The position numbers and the translations under genes are program-made. From NCBI RefSeq assembly GCF_014644435.1, contig NZ_BMKR01000019.1:61590-125589 (forward strand): a stretch of DNA of 64,000 nucleotides, read 5' to 3'. Source of the stretch: Paenibacillus albidus. GTDB taxonomy: Bacteria > Bacillota > Bacilli > Paenibacillales > Paenibacillaceae. Below are positions 15,252-23,980 of this stretch, piece by piece; position 1 is the first letter of the stretch, and each line of letters starts with the position of its first letter. The notes below the pieces were generated by a model. The model ran no database searches, was not told the DNA's origin, and was given only the letters and a program-made list of their open reading frames with translations.

Positions 15252-16841
15252 ATGATTGCAAGAGGAAAAATGGCAATTATTATAGCGTTAAGTCTGTGTT
15301 TACTTGTTACCGGCTGCAGGGCTGAAACCGACGAACGGACTAATCAACTGAACGCCAAGTCAAATATTAAGGTGAATCAAACCGCCAAACCTGTGGTATT
15401 GATCATGATTGATTCTTTAATGGATAAGTCTCTGCAAAAAGCGATTCAAGAAGGCCGCGCACCCGCAATGCAGTATCTGCTTAAGAACGGGCAATATTTT
15501 CCGAGGGTCGTTAGTTCGTTTCCCACGATGTCCGTGACAATTGACAGCTCTTTATTGACAGGAACGTATGCGGATCGGCACCATGTGCCTGGACTCGTTT
15601 GGTACGACAGTAAAGAAAACCGCATGATTTTCTACGGCAATGGTGCCAAGGAATCGTTTAAGATCGACCAACTGCAGGTCTTTATGGATGCCGTTTATCA
15701 TTTAAATCAAGTTCAATTGAATAAAAAAACGAAAACGATACATGAAGAGTTAGCTGATAAAGGGAAAGACTCTGCATCGATCAATGCCGTGATTTTCAGA
15801 GGAAAAACGGAGCATACCTTAACTGTGCCGCAATGGATCGCGTACAGCACGCGTCTGCCGGAACAACTCAAAGTAACGGGACCGAAATGGTTATCCTATG
15901 CGGCGCTTTCGCGACAAGACCCTAAGAATGAACGAAATACTCGGGCCTGGAATAAATTCGGAATGAATGACGAATTTTCGGCGAAAGAGATCGCATTTCT
16001 TATTAAACAACATAAACTTCCGAATGTTACCATTGCTTACTTTCCGGAAAATGATAATACCCTTCATAGAAAGGGCCCTTCCGAGCTGGAGGGAATCGAG
16101 AAAGCCGATCAAGCATTGCAAGACGTGCTGAACGCTTACGGTTCATGGGAGCAAGCTTTGAAAAAAGCGACATGGATCGTCATGGGTGACAGTGCGCAAA
16201 GCTATGTATACGATGATCGTGACATATCCATTGTTGATTTAAGGCCGCTTCTGGACCGGTACCGCATAGCAAAATTAAATGAACCCGTAAGGCCCGAAGA
16301 GGACCAAATCGTGATTTCTGCTAACGAACGGATGGCCTATGTCTATGCGATAGATTCCAAGTTGGAGTTATCTGATATGGTGAAGCTTTTGAAAAACGAG
16401 GACAAGCTCGACATCATCGCTATGAAAGACGATAAAAACATTCATGTTACTGCAGGGAAGAGTGATAAAATGTTTTCTTATCGTCCCGGAGGGAAATACG
16501 TGGATGAATATGGGCAGTCGTGGACATTATCGGGTGACCCTAAGATCGCGGATATTTCGATAACAAACAACCGGATCAGTTATGGAAAGTATCCTGACGT
16601 ACTCGCGAGATTATATGGGGCCATGCATTCTCATGAGGGCCGATACGTTATCGTTACAGTGAATCCCGGATATGAAATCGTCGGTGAAAGTTCCCCTACT
16701 CACATCGGTGGAGGTGCCCATGGTTCGCTGCATGAATTGGATTCCGTTGTTCCATTAATCGTATCCGGAACGAATACCCGGCCCAAAACACTGCGAATGG
16801 TTGATATCAAAGACTGGATACTTAAATTGGTGAATGGATAA
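15252..16841 (+). CDS. Alkaline-phosphatase-superfamily (type I phosphodiesterase/nucleotide pyrophosphatase-like) lipoprotein
   Basis: 529 residues from ATG 15252, set by AAGGGGGA 6 nt upstream. A lipoprotein signal (AIIIALSLCLLVTGC) ends at Cys23. The mature protein begins with VVLIMIDSLMD (metal-binding Asp), SSFPTMSVTIDSSLLTGTY (the nucleophile Thr/Ser region) and HHVPGLVWYD. Further metal-ligand candidates are YFPENDNTLHRKGP, MGDSAQSY and IGGGAHGSLHELDS. It is probably an extracytoplasmic phosphodiesterase or phosphatase anchored to the membrane. Substrate unknown. It is the intact last gene of the island. Confidence 0.85.
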   Translation: MIARGKMAIIIALSLCLLVTGCRAETDERTNQLNAKSNIKVNQTAKPVVLIMIDSLMDKSLQKAIQEGRAPAMQYLLKNGQYFPRVVSSFPTMSVTIDSSLLTGTYADRHHVPGLVWYDSKENRMIFYGNGAKESFKIDQLQVFMDAVYHLNQVQLNKKTKTIHEELADKGKDSASINAVIFRGKTEHTLTVPQWIAYSTRLPEQLKVTGPKWLSYAALSRQDPKNERNTRAWNKFGMNDEFSAKEIAFLIKQHKLPNVTIAYFPENDNTLHRKGPSELEGIEKADQALQDVLNAYGSWEQALKKATWIVMGDSAQSYVYDDRDISIVDLRPLLDRYRIAKLNEPVRPEEDQIVISANERMAYVYAIDSKLELSDMVKLLKNEDKLDIIAMKDDKNIHVTAGKSDKMFSYRPGGKYVDEYGQSWTLSGDPKIADISITNNRISYGKYPDVLARLYGAMHSHEGRYVIVTVNPGYEIVGESSPTHIGGGAHGSLHELDSVVPLIVSGTNTRPKTLRMVDIKDWILKLVNG

Positions 16842-16952
16842 ATTCAACATAGATGGCCCATGGGAACGTGCGGCCCTCCACTGATGGCACTAGCCGTAGT
16901 GGATACGATCCAGGCACATCCGCATGGATTCCTGTCTGGTTACCCAGATGCT

Positions 16953-17510
16953 ACCCTGCGCGGCCCCGGCACGGTTTGGGTGCAGTCCCTGCCGTTCAGC
17001 CGCATGGCCGACCGGATTCTTTCCGCAGCCCGGGGCTCAGGACGTAAGGAAGAAGGCAGCATTCTGGGCGGGCTGGGCAATCTGCTGGACGGCAGATAGC
17101 GAGCAGGCATGGTGAAGAAAGACGAACGAATTGTCCTATAAGTAGAATGATCTATGTATGACAGCAGAGCAGCGATTCTCCCGTTTACTGGAGAATCGCT
17201 GCTCTGCGTTTTGTATGCTCAAACAGCGGAGAGGACGGAACGACCGGCGGAAAAGCGTCAGCCTTCACCTTGCCGGATTTTTACCGCAAAGGTGAATAAA
17301 AAAAATCTGGAAACCACAGCGATTGGAACAACGGTCTGTTCGCGGAGCGTCCACACGAGCGCAAGTCCAACATCAGATTAAAAATAAGGGATTCCTTAAG
17401 GCTGCTTGATAAAGATTAGCGTTCGTCACCAGCCTTCGAGCAGTTCTAATGTAAATAGTACCTCAGAATGGTTTAAACGAGGCTCAAACATCCATACTGA
17501 TGTATTTTGT
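16953..17510 (+). repeat. Island-flanking direct repeat, copy 2 (with AIM24 C-terminal remnant)
   Basis: Starts at codon ACC of the AIM24-family gene and carries its last 48 codons plus stop (to 17099), then the same 3' flank as 12544-12963. In the coding part the five base differences from copy 1 are all synonymous (GTC/GTT, TCG/TCA, CGC/CGT, GGA/GGG, TTG/CTG). The 110 bp before it (16842-16952) resemble nothing I recognise. It reads on into the undisturbed palindrome element. Confidence 0.9.
17164..17213 (+). terminator. Duplicated AIM24 terminator
   Basis: GCAGAGCAGCGATTCTCC pairs over 18 bp with GGAGAATCGCTGCTCTGC, followed by GTTTTG. It is the longer version of the hairpin at 12618. Confidence 0.8.
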
Positions 17511-17632
17511 ACATTCAAAGGATAGCCATAAGGCACTTTTCGGCGAATGCTGCGGTTCCTGCTGCACCAAATACACTGAAACCCTAAAATGAGCCTACTT
17601 TTGCCCATCCTGATGTATAAAGTGCACTCTAG
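17444..17632. repeat. Four-palindrome intergenic element, copy A
   Basis: Four 25-bp units built as 10-bp arm, 5-bp loop, 10-bp arm: 17444-17468, 17495-17519, 17557-17581 and 17608-17632. Centre spacings are 51, 62 and 51 bp. Arms follow TTCTRMTGYA and its complement. Two further complete copies lie at 26829-27017 and 41869-42058. Confidence 0.85.
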
Positions 17633-17725
17633 CGATCTCCGCCCTAGGCTTACAGCGTGCCTCCCGGGAGGCAGCTTTCGAATGAGCCATCTATTTCCAC
17701 CTTTTAAGCCGTGTCATGTGGAAAT

Positions 17726-17755
17726 TTGACTATCCGGGCCTGTGCTGTATATATT
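17726..17755 (+). promoter_or_regulatory. Promoter of the bceRS-like operon
   Basis: TTGACT (17726-17731) with TATATA or TATATT starting 16-18 bp downstream. The GGAGG ribosome site of the regulator follows about 35 bp later. Confidence 0.6.
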
Positions 17756-17802
17756 ATTTGGCAAAGCCTATACTCTGAGAAGGCAATGACCGGAGGCCTA
17801 AT

Positions 17803-18504
17803 ATGTTCAAAATATTCATTATCGAAGATGACAGCGGACTGGTGTCCCTGCTGCAGGATTATTTACATAAATTCGGTTATGAGACCCGGGCGGTACAGGA
17901 TTTCGAGCGGGTCCGCACCGAGTTCGAAACCTTTGAGCCGCATCTGGTGCTCCTGGATGTGAACCTGCCCAAATACGACGGGTATTACTGGTGCCGCCAA
18001 ATCCGCGGAATATCCACATGTCCGATCCTGTTTATCTCCGCCCGGGACGGCAAGATGGAGCAGGTGATGGCCCTGGACAATGGGGCGGACGATTATATTA
18101 CGAAGCCTTTTGATTATGAAATCGCCATGGCCAAAATCAAAAGCCATCTGCGCCGCGCCTACGGCACCTATGCGGGCAGCAGCAATGACAGAAGCCTTAC
18201 GGTGGCGGGTGTAACGCTTGACGTTGAACGGCTGATGCTGTTGCGCGGGAGTGCCAAAATTGATCTGAGCCATACTGAAGCTAAAATTCTGGACGAGCTG
18301 ATGAAAAAGGCTGGCATCCTTGTCAGCCGGGACCGGCTGCTGGAGAAAATATGGGATGACCAGGCCTTTGTGGATGAGAATACGCTGAACGTCTATGTTA
18401 CCAGGGTTCGTAAAAAGCTCGGCGCACTGGGGATCACTGAAGGTCTTCAGACAGTACGCGGGCAGGGCTACCGGCTAACTCCGGATTGGGGGGATGAAGG
18501 GTGA
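17803..18504 (+). CDS. BceR-like response regulator (OmpR family)
   Basis: 233 residues: receiver domain (1-115) with phospho-acceptor Asp52 in VLLDVNLPKYDG and the FDYEIAMAKIKSHLRR linker, then a winged-helix domain (about 125-228). The pairing with an intramembrane-sensing kinase and a BceAB-type transporter places it in the BceR group, which switches on peptide-antibiotic resistance transporters. It overlaps the kinase start by 4 bp. A matching operator is found before the ABC genes at 19505-19522. Confidence 0.92.
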   Translation: MFKIFIIEDDSGLVSLLQDYLHKFGYETRAVQDFERVRTEFETFEPHLVLLDVNLPKYDGYYWCRQIRGISTCPILFISARDGKMEQVMALDNGADDYITKPFDYEIAMAKIKSHLRRAYGTYAGSSNDRSLTVAGVTLDVERLMLLRGSAKIDLSHTEAKILDELMKKAGILVSRDRLLEKIWDDQAFVDENTLNVYVTRVRKKLGALGITEGLQTVRGQGYRLTPDWGDEG

Positions 18505-19520
18505 GGTTATTTGTCCGCGAGCAGTTCCCTGTCATGATTGTCTACCTCGCCCAGCTCCTCCTGATTACACTTGTCTACAGGCTCGACGGCGGCAGCGGGC
18601 TGAACGTCAGCATCTATGCGGCCCTGCTCAGCACTTGCCTGCTGCTTGGCTACCTCGCCTTCCGTTACTTCTCCAACCGGTCTTTTTATGAGCGGCTTGA
18701 GACGCTTCCTGCTTCACTGGACGAGGCCGGCGGGCCTGCTCAGGATTCTCCCCTGGCCGCAAGTCTCCGCCGTCTGCTGGGCCAGCAATCCCGGCTCTAC
18801 CAGAACGATCTGCACAGCTACCGCCATAAGCTGACCGAACATATCCATTTCATCAACCAATGGGTGCATGCGATGAAGACTCCGCTGTCTGTGATCCATC
18901 TCATCATTCAGGACAAGGATGGGCCGCCCTTCACGGCGATCGGAGATGAGCTGGACCGGCTGCGAAAGGGTCTGGATACCGTCCTCTATTCCGCACGTCT
19001 TGATACGTTTGAACATGATTTCTACGTCGAACAGCTGGATTTGGAGAAAGTTGTCCGGGCAGTCACCTCAGAGCAGAAACGGCTTTTCATCCGTAAGCGA
19101 GTTTACCCTTCCATTGTCATGGAACAGCGGATTGCGATCACCTCCGACGACAAATGGCTTTCTTTTGTGCTGACCCAGCTCATCACCAATGCAGTGAGGT
19201 ACACGGTACAGGAGGGCCGGCATATTCATTTTCATGGGTATGTGCGGGAGGGGGGCGGAGCTGTGCTCGAAATTCGGGATGAAGGCGTAGGAATTCCTTC
19301 GGGGGATTTGCCGCGTGTATTCGATCCATACTTCACCGGTGTGAACGGCCGCAGCTTTCAGGAGTCTACAGGAATGGGGCTCTATTTGGTCAAGCAGATC
19401 TGCGGCAAACTCGGCCATGAGGTGGTGATCTCGTCCCGTGAAGGTGAGGGTACAGCTGTACGGATTCTTTTTCAGGAAAATAATGCCCCAGTCAACCCTT
19501 CCCGCCTTACAAATGTGTAA
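18501..19520 (+). CDS. BceS-like intramembrane-sensing histidine kinase
   Basis: 339 residues. GTG start at 18501 overlaps the regulator's stop. Two N-terminal membrane helices (about 11-28 and 36-55) are joined by a very short loop, the hallmark of kinases that sense through a partner transporter. The H-box INQWVHAMKTPLSVIHL is near residue 115-131 and the ATPase domain shows TNAVRYT, DEGVGIPSGDLPRVFDPYFTG and GMGLYLVKQI. Its input is expected to come from the BceB-like permease downstream. Confidence 0.92.
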   Translation: MRLFVREQFPVMIVYLAQLLLITLVYRLDGGSGLNVSIYAALLSTCLLLGYLAFRYFSNRSFYERLETLPASLDEAGGPAQDSPLAASLRRLLGQQSRLYQNDLHSYRHKLTEHIHFINQWVHAMKTPLSVIHLIIQDKDGPPFTAIGDELDRLRKGLDTVLYSARLDTFEHDFYVEQLDLEKVVRAVTSEQKRLFIRKRVYPSIVMEQRIAITSDDKWLSFVLTQLITNAVRYTVQEGRHIHFHGYVREGGGAVLEIRDEGVGIPSGDLPRVFDPYFTGVNGRSFQESTGMGLYLVKQICGKLGHEVVISSREGEGTAVRILFQENNAPVNPSRLTNV

Positions 19521-19522
19521 GG
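19505..19522. promoter_or_regulatory. BceR-type operator for the ABC genes
   Basis: CCTTACA-AATG-TGTAAGG is a perfect 7-N4-7 inverted repeat containing the published BceR-group core TNACA-N4-TGTAA. It overlaps the kinase stop codon (TAA 19518-19520) and lies about 42 bp upstream of a TATAAT -10 at 19565-19570 that has no good -35, as expected for an activator-dependent promoter. Confidence 0.75.
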
Positions 19523-19605
19523 TGATTGTAAGTTTCAGAAATAGCAGCCTGTGTTTACAGTTTGTATAATGAACTCAATCCGGCAAAGAGAAGGAGCGGT
19601 ACCGC

Positions 19606-20376
19606 TTGCCCCTATTAGATGTCCATAATTTATCCAAAATATATGAGGGTAAGGTCTCCACTCATGCGCTGAACCATATCCGCTTTGCGGTGGAGAAAGG
19701 GGAGTTCGTCGGCATTATGGGCCCTTCCGGGAGCGGAAAGACGACATTGCTGAACTTGATTGCCGCTATCGACGAGCCTACCTCAGGTCAAATTATGATT
19801 AACGAAAAAGACCCCAATACCCTGGCCCGCCAGGACAAAGCGCTGTTCCGCCGCCACGAGCTGGGTTTTGTTTTTCAGCATTTCAATCTGCTGGACACCT
19901 TGACCGTGGAGGAGAATGTTGTGCTGCCGCTTACCCTGGCCGGGATGCGGGTGCCTGAAGTGCTGCGGAGGCTTGAGGAAGTGGCCGGCCAGCTGAGTAT
20001 TGGGCATTTGCTGCATAAGCGCACCTACGAGATTTCCGGCGGTCAGATGCAGCGGGTTGCCATCGCCAGAGCGATGATTCACCGGCCGGCGCTGATCCTG
20101 GCGGATGAACCGACAGGCAGCCTGGACTCCAAGTCCTCCGGTGAGGTGATGGACATGCTGGCCGAGGTGAATAAAGCGGAAGGCGCAACGGTGCTCATGG
20201 TGACGCACGACGCGGTAGCCGCCAGCTTTTGCCACCGGGTGATTTTTATCAAAGACGGGCGCTTCTTCAGTGAGATGTACCGGGGCAGCAGCAGAGGAAC
20301 CTTTTTCCAGGGGATTATCGACATGCTGTCGCTGCTGGGGGGAGCAAGCCATGACGTTTCGGCAAATCGCATTTAG
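19606..20376 (+). CDS. BceA-like ABC transporter ATP-binding protein
   Basis: 256 residues. TTG start at 19606 with AGGAG about 10 nt upstream; no ATG is available before the first strand. Walker A is GPSGSGKTT, the signature ISGGQMQRVAIARAM, Walker B LILADEPTGSLD, and the switch His is in VTHD. It energises the BceB-like permease; such pairs free undecaprenyl-pyrophosphate from bacitracin-like inhibitors and signal to the kinase. It overlaps the permease start by 26 bp. Confidence 0.94.
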   Translation: MPLLDVHNLSKIYEGKVSTHALNHIRFAVEKGEFVGIMGPSGSGKTTLLNLIAAIDEPTSGQIMINEKDPNTLARQDKALFRRHELGFVFQHFNLLDTLTVEENVVLPLTLAGMRVPEVLRRLEEVAGQLSIGHLLHKRTYEISGGQMQRVAIARAMIHRPALILADEPTGSLDSKSSGEVMDMLAEVNKAEGATVLMVTHDAVAASFCHRVIFIKDGRFFSEMYRGSSRGTFFQGIIDMLSLLGGASHDVSANRI

Positions 20377-22300
20377 GAATGTGGCACGCAGCAAGCGTAA
20401 ATATGCCGCCTATTTTGTCAGCAGCGCCTTTTCGGTCATGGTTTTTTTTCTGTGTGCTTTGTTCATTTATCATCCGCAAATCTCGGGAGCGCTCATCTAT
20501 GACACGGCTGCGGATACGATGATGGCAGCGGAGGCAATTATTTATGCCTTTTGCTCGCTGTTTATGTTTGTCTCGGTTGGTTCCTTTCTGCAATCCCGCA
20601 AAAAAGAGTTCGGCATCCTGCTCATGCACGGCATGACGAAACGGCAGCTCCATACGATGATATTCCTGGAGAATATGATCATCGGCACCGTTGCCATCCT
20701 GACCGGCACCGGGCTTGGACTCTTGCTGGGCAAGCTGTTCCTGATGATTGGAGCCAGTTTCCTGGGGCTTCCTTCCCTGGCCTTCTACCTTTCCTGGCAA
20801 GCTCCCGTGCTGACTATTTGCAGCTTCGTCCTGCTGTTCCTGCTGATTTCCCTCTGTACCTTTCTGTTTGCAGGGAACGATTCGCTGATGCAGCTGTTTC
20901 AGGGGCAGCGCAAGGAGGAGGAAGAACCAAAGGTATCTTTGCCGCTGTCGCTGCTGTCATTAGTGCTGCTGTTAAGCGGGTATTATTTGGCGGCAACCGC
21001 AACGGCGGCTTCCGTACAGAGAATTATGTTCCCGGTGGTGGCAATTACGGTGCTGGGGACCTATCTGCTATATACCCAGTTGAGCGTAGCTATAGTCAAG
21101 CTGCTGCGCTCGGTGCGGAATCTGTATTGGCACCGGACCAATATCATCACACTCTCCGGTCTGTCCTACCGCTGGAGGGACAACGGGCGTATGCTGTTTA
21201 TGGTCACTATTGTTTCGGCGGTATCCTTTACCTCCGTTGGCGTGTTCGCCTCGATTCATACGTTGTCCCGGGAGCTGAACCTTGATTATCCCGCAGCCGT
21301 CGGTTATGTGGAGAAAGGCAATGCGGCAACTGAGGCCTCGGAAGCGAATCTGCAAGGCATCCGGGAGGAGCTGGAAGCACTGGATCTTTCTTATGAGCTG
21401 CTGCGCATTCCGGTCAAATTTGCCTCGGTAGCGTCTCAGACCGGGCCGGACCGGACGTTGCGCCTGCCGCTCATTGCTTATTCCGACTACAGGCTGGCGC
21501 TGGACAAGGCGGGTTTCAGTACCGATGAACAAACCCTTAAGGGCAATGAAGGCCTGGTGATGATCGGCTCTCAACGGGACCGCAGCTTGACGGCAGAGCG
21601 GAAGAAGGTTGTTTATACACTTAGCCAGGGGTTGCCGATTCAGGAGATTGGCTACACCCGGCATGTGCCGATTGCCGAATATCTGCTGCCGGAGCTGGAT
21701 GGCCGGGATGGGGGCGACTTCAGCGGTGTCGTCGTCAGTGATGCGTTATTTCAGTCGATTGACCCGGTGCAGACCGATCACTATACCGGATTCTATATCA
21801 AGGACTTTCCGGAGACGGTGGGCATCGCGGCAGGACTTGCCGAGAATGGCAAACGTGCCTATGAAAGTAAAGCCGACTATGCAGTTGTGGTCAGCGGTAC
21901 CCTATTTGAGATTCAGCGGACGTTGTACAGCACGATGCTGTTTGCTTCGCTTCTTGTGGGTACGGTCTTTTTCATAGCTGCAGGGAGTTTCCTGTACTAC
22001 CGGCTCTATACGGAGCTGGATCACGACCGGCTTCAATACTCCACGCTGTCCAAAATGGGACTGACCGACAAGGAACTGGACCGCATTGTTACCATTCAAT
22101 TGTCGCTGCTGTTTTTTGTGCCCATCGGGCTTGCCGTCCTGCATAGTTTATTCGCTTTTATTGCGCTTCAGCGGCTGTTTTACCTATCTATCTTTACAGA
22201 GACGGGGGCTGTACTGATCTGCTATCTGGCCGCCCAGGGACTGTATTTCTTCATGATTCGCAGCCGCTATCTGCGCAACCTGAAAAAGAATCTCATATAA
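20351..22300 (+). CDS. BceB-like ABC transporter permease
   Basis: 649 residues from ATG 20351 (MTFRQIAFRNVARSKRKYAAYF), inside the end of the ATPase gene. Ten hydrophobic spans include an FtsX-like half (about 20-250), a large extracytoplasmic domain between spans 7 and 8 (about 330-530) and a C-terminal FtsX-like unit. That domain is the ligand-sensing part in BceB proteins. The drug cannot be predicted, although the adjoining uppP suggests a lipid-II-cycle inhibitor. Confidence 0.92.
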   Translation: MTFRQIAFRNVARSKRKYAAYFVSSAFSVMVFFLCALFIYHPQISGALIYDTAADTMMAAEAIIYAFCSLFMFVSVGSFLQSRKKEFGILLMHGMTKRQLHTMIFLENMIIGTVAILTGTGLGLLLGKLFLMIGASFLGLPSLAFYLSWQAPVLTICSFVLLFLLISLCTFLFAGNDSLMQLFQGQRKEEEEPKVSLPLSLLSLVLLLSGYYLAATATAASVQRIMFPVVAITVLGTYLLYTQLSVAIVKLLRSVRNLYWHRTNIITLSGLSYRWRDNGRMLFMVTIVSAVSFTSVGVFASIHTLSRELNLDYPAAVGYVEKGNAATEASEANLQGIREELEALDLSYELLRIPVKFASVASQTGPDRTLRLPLIAYSDYRLALDKAGFSTDEQTLKGNEGLVMIGSQRDRSLTAERKKVVYTLSQGLPIQEIGYTRHVPIAEYLLPELDGRDGGDFSGVVVSDALFQSIDPVQTDHYTGFYIKDFPETVGIAAGLAENGKRAYESKADYAVVVSGTLFEIQRTLYSTMLFASLLVGTVFFIAAGSFLYYRLYTELDHDRLQYSTLSKMGLTDKELDRIVTIQLSLLFFVPIGLAVLHSLFAFIALQRLFYLSIFTETGAVLICYLAAQGLYFFMIRSRYLRNLKKNLI

Positions 22301-22319
22301 GAAAAGCGGAGGGATAGGA

Positions 22320-22961
22320 ATGAAAGCTTGGATTACGGATTTTATGGAGCAGTTTGGATACCTGGGCATCTTTCTGATGCTGGCTCTTGAGAATATTTTC
22401 CCCCCGATCCCGTCGGAGGTTATTCTCCCCTTTGGAGGTTTTATGACAACGACCTCCGGGCTGACTATACCGGGAGTTATTCTGGCCTCTACAGCCGGAT
22501 CGCTGCTGGGTGCGGTAGTGCTCTACGCCATTGGCCGCATGCTGGATGTCAGCCGGCTGGAGCGGATCGTGGAACGCTATGGCCGGTTCATCCGCATCAA
22601 GCCGCAGGATATCCGCAAGGCGGATGCCTGGTTTGACAAATACGGCTACTGGACGGTATTGTTCTGCCGGATGGTCCCCCTGGTCCGCAGTCTGATTTCG
22701 ATTCCGGCAGGAATGTCAGGCATGAAATTCGGGCTGTTCATGCTGTTCACAACCATTGGGACACTCGCCTGGAATGTGCTTCTTGTGCTGATCGGAGCAG
22801 CTTTGGGCGAATCGTGGGAAGATATCGCGAGCTATATGGATGTCTACTCCAATGTAGTGTACGTGGTGCTTGCGGCAGGTGTTGTACTGCTGGGCTACCT
22901 GTTCCTGCGCAAACGCAAGCAAGGCAAAACAGGCAAGCAAACCGTCAAGGCCCGCAGCTGA
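22320..22961 (+). CDS. DedA-family membrane protein
   Basis: 213 residues. The N-terminus has the DedA signature LENIFPPIPSEVILPFGG (about 22-39); a central GRFIRI segment and RMVPLVRSLISIPAGMSGM (about 117-135) carry the conserved arginines. Four to six membrane or re-entrant segments and a Lys/Arg-rich tail follow. Some DedA proteins have been identified as undecaprenyl-phosphate flippases. It begins 19 bp after bceB with a GGAGGGA site, so it is likely cotranscribed with the resistance transporter. Confidence 0.9.
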   Translation: MKAWITDFMEQFGYLGIFLMLALENIFPPIPSEVILPFGGFMTTTSGLTIPGVILASTAGSLLGAVVLYAIGRMLDVSRLERIVERYGRFIRIKPQDIRKADAWFDKYGYWTVLFCRMVPLVRSLISIPAGMSGMKFGLFMLFTTIGTLAWNVLLVLIGAALGESWEDIASYMDVYSNVVYVVLAAGVVLLGYLFLRKRKQGKTGKQTVKARS

Positions 22962-23011
22962 CCGGGTGAGGCTTAATGGAATAGCTCGGGATAAATATAA
23001 GGGGGATAACT

Positions 23012-23872
23012 ATGGAACTGCTGACGATTATTAAAGCCATTATTCTGGGGATTGTGGAGGGGCTGACGGAATTTGCCCCGGTCTCTTCCACGGGACATAT
23101 GATTATTGTCGATGATATGTGGCTCAAATCCCAGGAGTTTCTGGGAAAATACACCGCGAATACATTCAAGGTTGTAATTCAGCTGGGATCGATCCTGGCG
23201 GTTGTCATTATCTTCAGGAACCGATTCATTGATCTGCTCGGTCTGAAGCGTTTCAGCCGCAAGCAGCTGGAGCCGGTCTCAGAGGGGCAGCCTCAGCAAG
23301 AGACAGGAGGACGGCTCAAGCTGGCACAGGTCATTGTGGGACTGCTTCCTGCGGGTGTGCTGGGCGTGTTATTCGAGGATTACATCGACGAGCATTTATT
23401 TTCAACTTCGACGGTATTGATCGGTTTGGTTATCGGAGCAATCTTTATGATCTGTGCGGACCGTTTTGCCCCAAAGAAGACCGTTGTCGAATCCGTTGAT
23501 CAGATTACATACAGACAGGCGCTGACGGTTGGCTTTATTCAGTGCTTGTCGCTGTGGCCGGGGTTCTCACGTTCGGGATCAACGATCTCAGGGGGCGTGC
23601 TGCTAGGTATGAGTCACCGAGCTGCGGCCGATTTCACCTTTATTATGGCGGTGCCCATTATGGCCGGAGCGAGTCTGATTTCACTGGTGAAGAACTGGGA
23701 GTATTTCACTATGGATGCGCTGCCCTTCTTCATTGCCGGATTCATCAGTGCGTTTCTGTTCGCACTGCTTTCCATGCGATTCTTCCTGAAGCTCATTAAC
23801 CGGATCAAGCTTTTGCCGTTTGCTATATACCGGATAATACTTGCAGGAGTAGTGTATTTGGTATTTTTCTAA
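23012..23872 (+). CDS. uppP: Undecaprenyl-diphosphatase
   Basis: 286 residues, BacA/UppP family. It dephosphorylates undecaprenyl pyrophosphate on the outer face of the membrane, and overexpression gives bacitracin resistance. Conserved motifs are GLTEFAPVSSTGHMIIVDD (about 15-33) and SLWPGFSRSGSTISGG (about 178-193), with eight hydrophobic helices. AAGGGGG precedes the ATG. It is the last gene of the bce-dedA-uppP run and is followed by a hairpin. Confidence 0.96.
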   Translation: MELLTIIKAIILGIVEGLTEFAPVSSTGHMIIVDDMWLKSQEFLGKYTANTFKVVIQLGSILAVVIIFRNRFIDLLGLKRFSRKQLEPVSEGQPQQETGGRLKLAQVIVGLLPAGVLGVLFEDYIDEHLFSTSTVLIGLVIGAIFMICADRFAPKKTVVESVDQITYRQALTVGFIQCLSLWPGFSRSGSTISGGVLLGMSHRAAADFTFIMAVPIMAGASLISLVKNWEYFTMDALPFFIAGFISAFLFALLSMRFFLKLINRIKLLPFAIYRIILAGVVYLVFF

Positions 23873-23898
23873 GTTCGTTATAAGGATTTGATATAGCT

Positions 23899-23935
23899 GA
23901 AGCCCCACTAATCTGTTGCAGATTGCTGGGGCTTC
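23899..23935 (+). terminator. Terminator after uppP
   Basis: GAAGCCCC/GGGGCTTC with an inner AATCT/AGATT extension; only a weak T tract follows. Confidence 0.6.
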
Positions 23936-23980
23936 AAGTTATGATGGCATCAGATTAAGGGCAAGCATTCCATAATTTCA

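Noticed and set aside
16860..17099. 79-codon plus-strand frame ending with the AIM24 C-terminus
   Set aside because: It is a chance fusion of 31 codons of unknown DNA to the duplicated AIM24 tail, without a ribosome site. Treated as part of the repeat.
12397..17510. The island as an insertion sequence, transposon or integrative element
   Set aside because: No transposase or integrase, no short target-site duplication, and the bracketing repeats are host-like gene ends, not inverted repeats.
17444..17632. The four-palindrome arrays as small CRISPR arrays (25-bp repeats with 26- and 37-bp spacers)
   Set aside because: Repeat units differ within each array, spacer lengths are unequal but the same at three loci, only four units occur, and there are no cas genes nearby.
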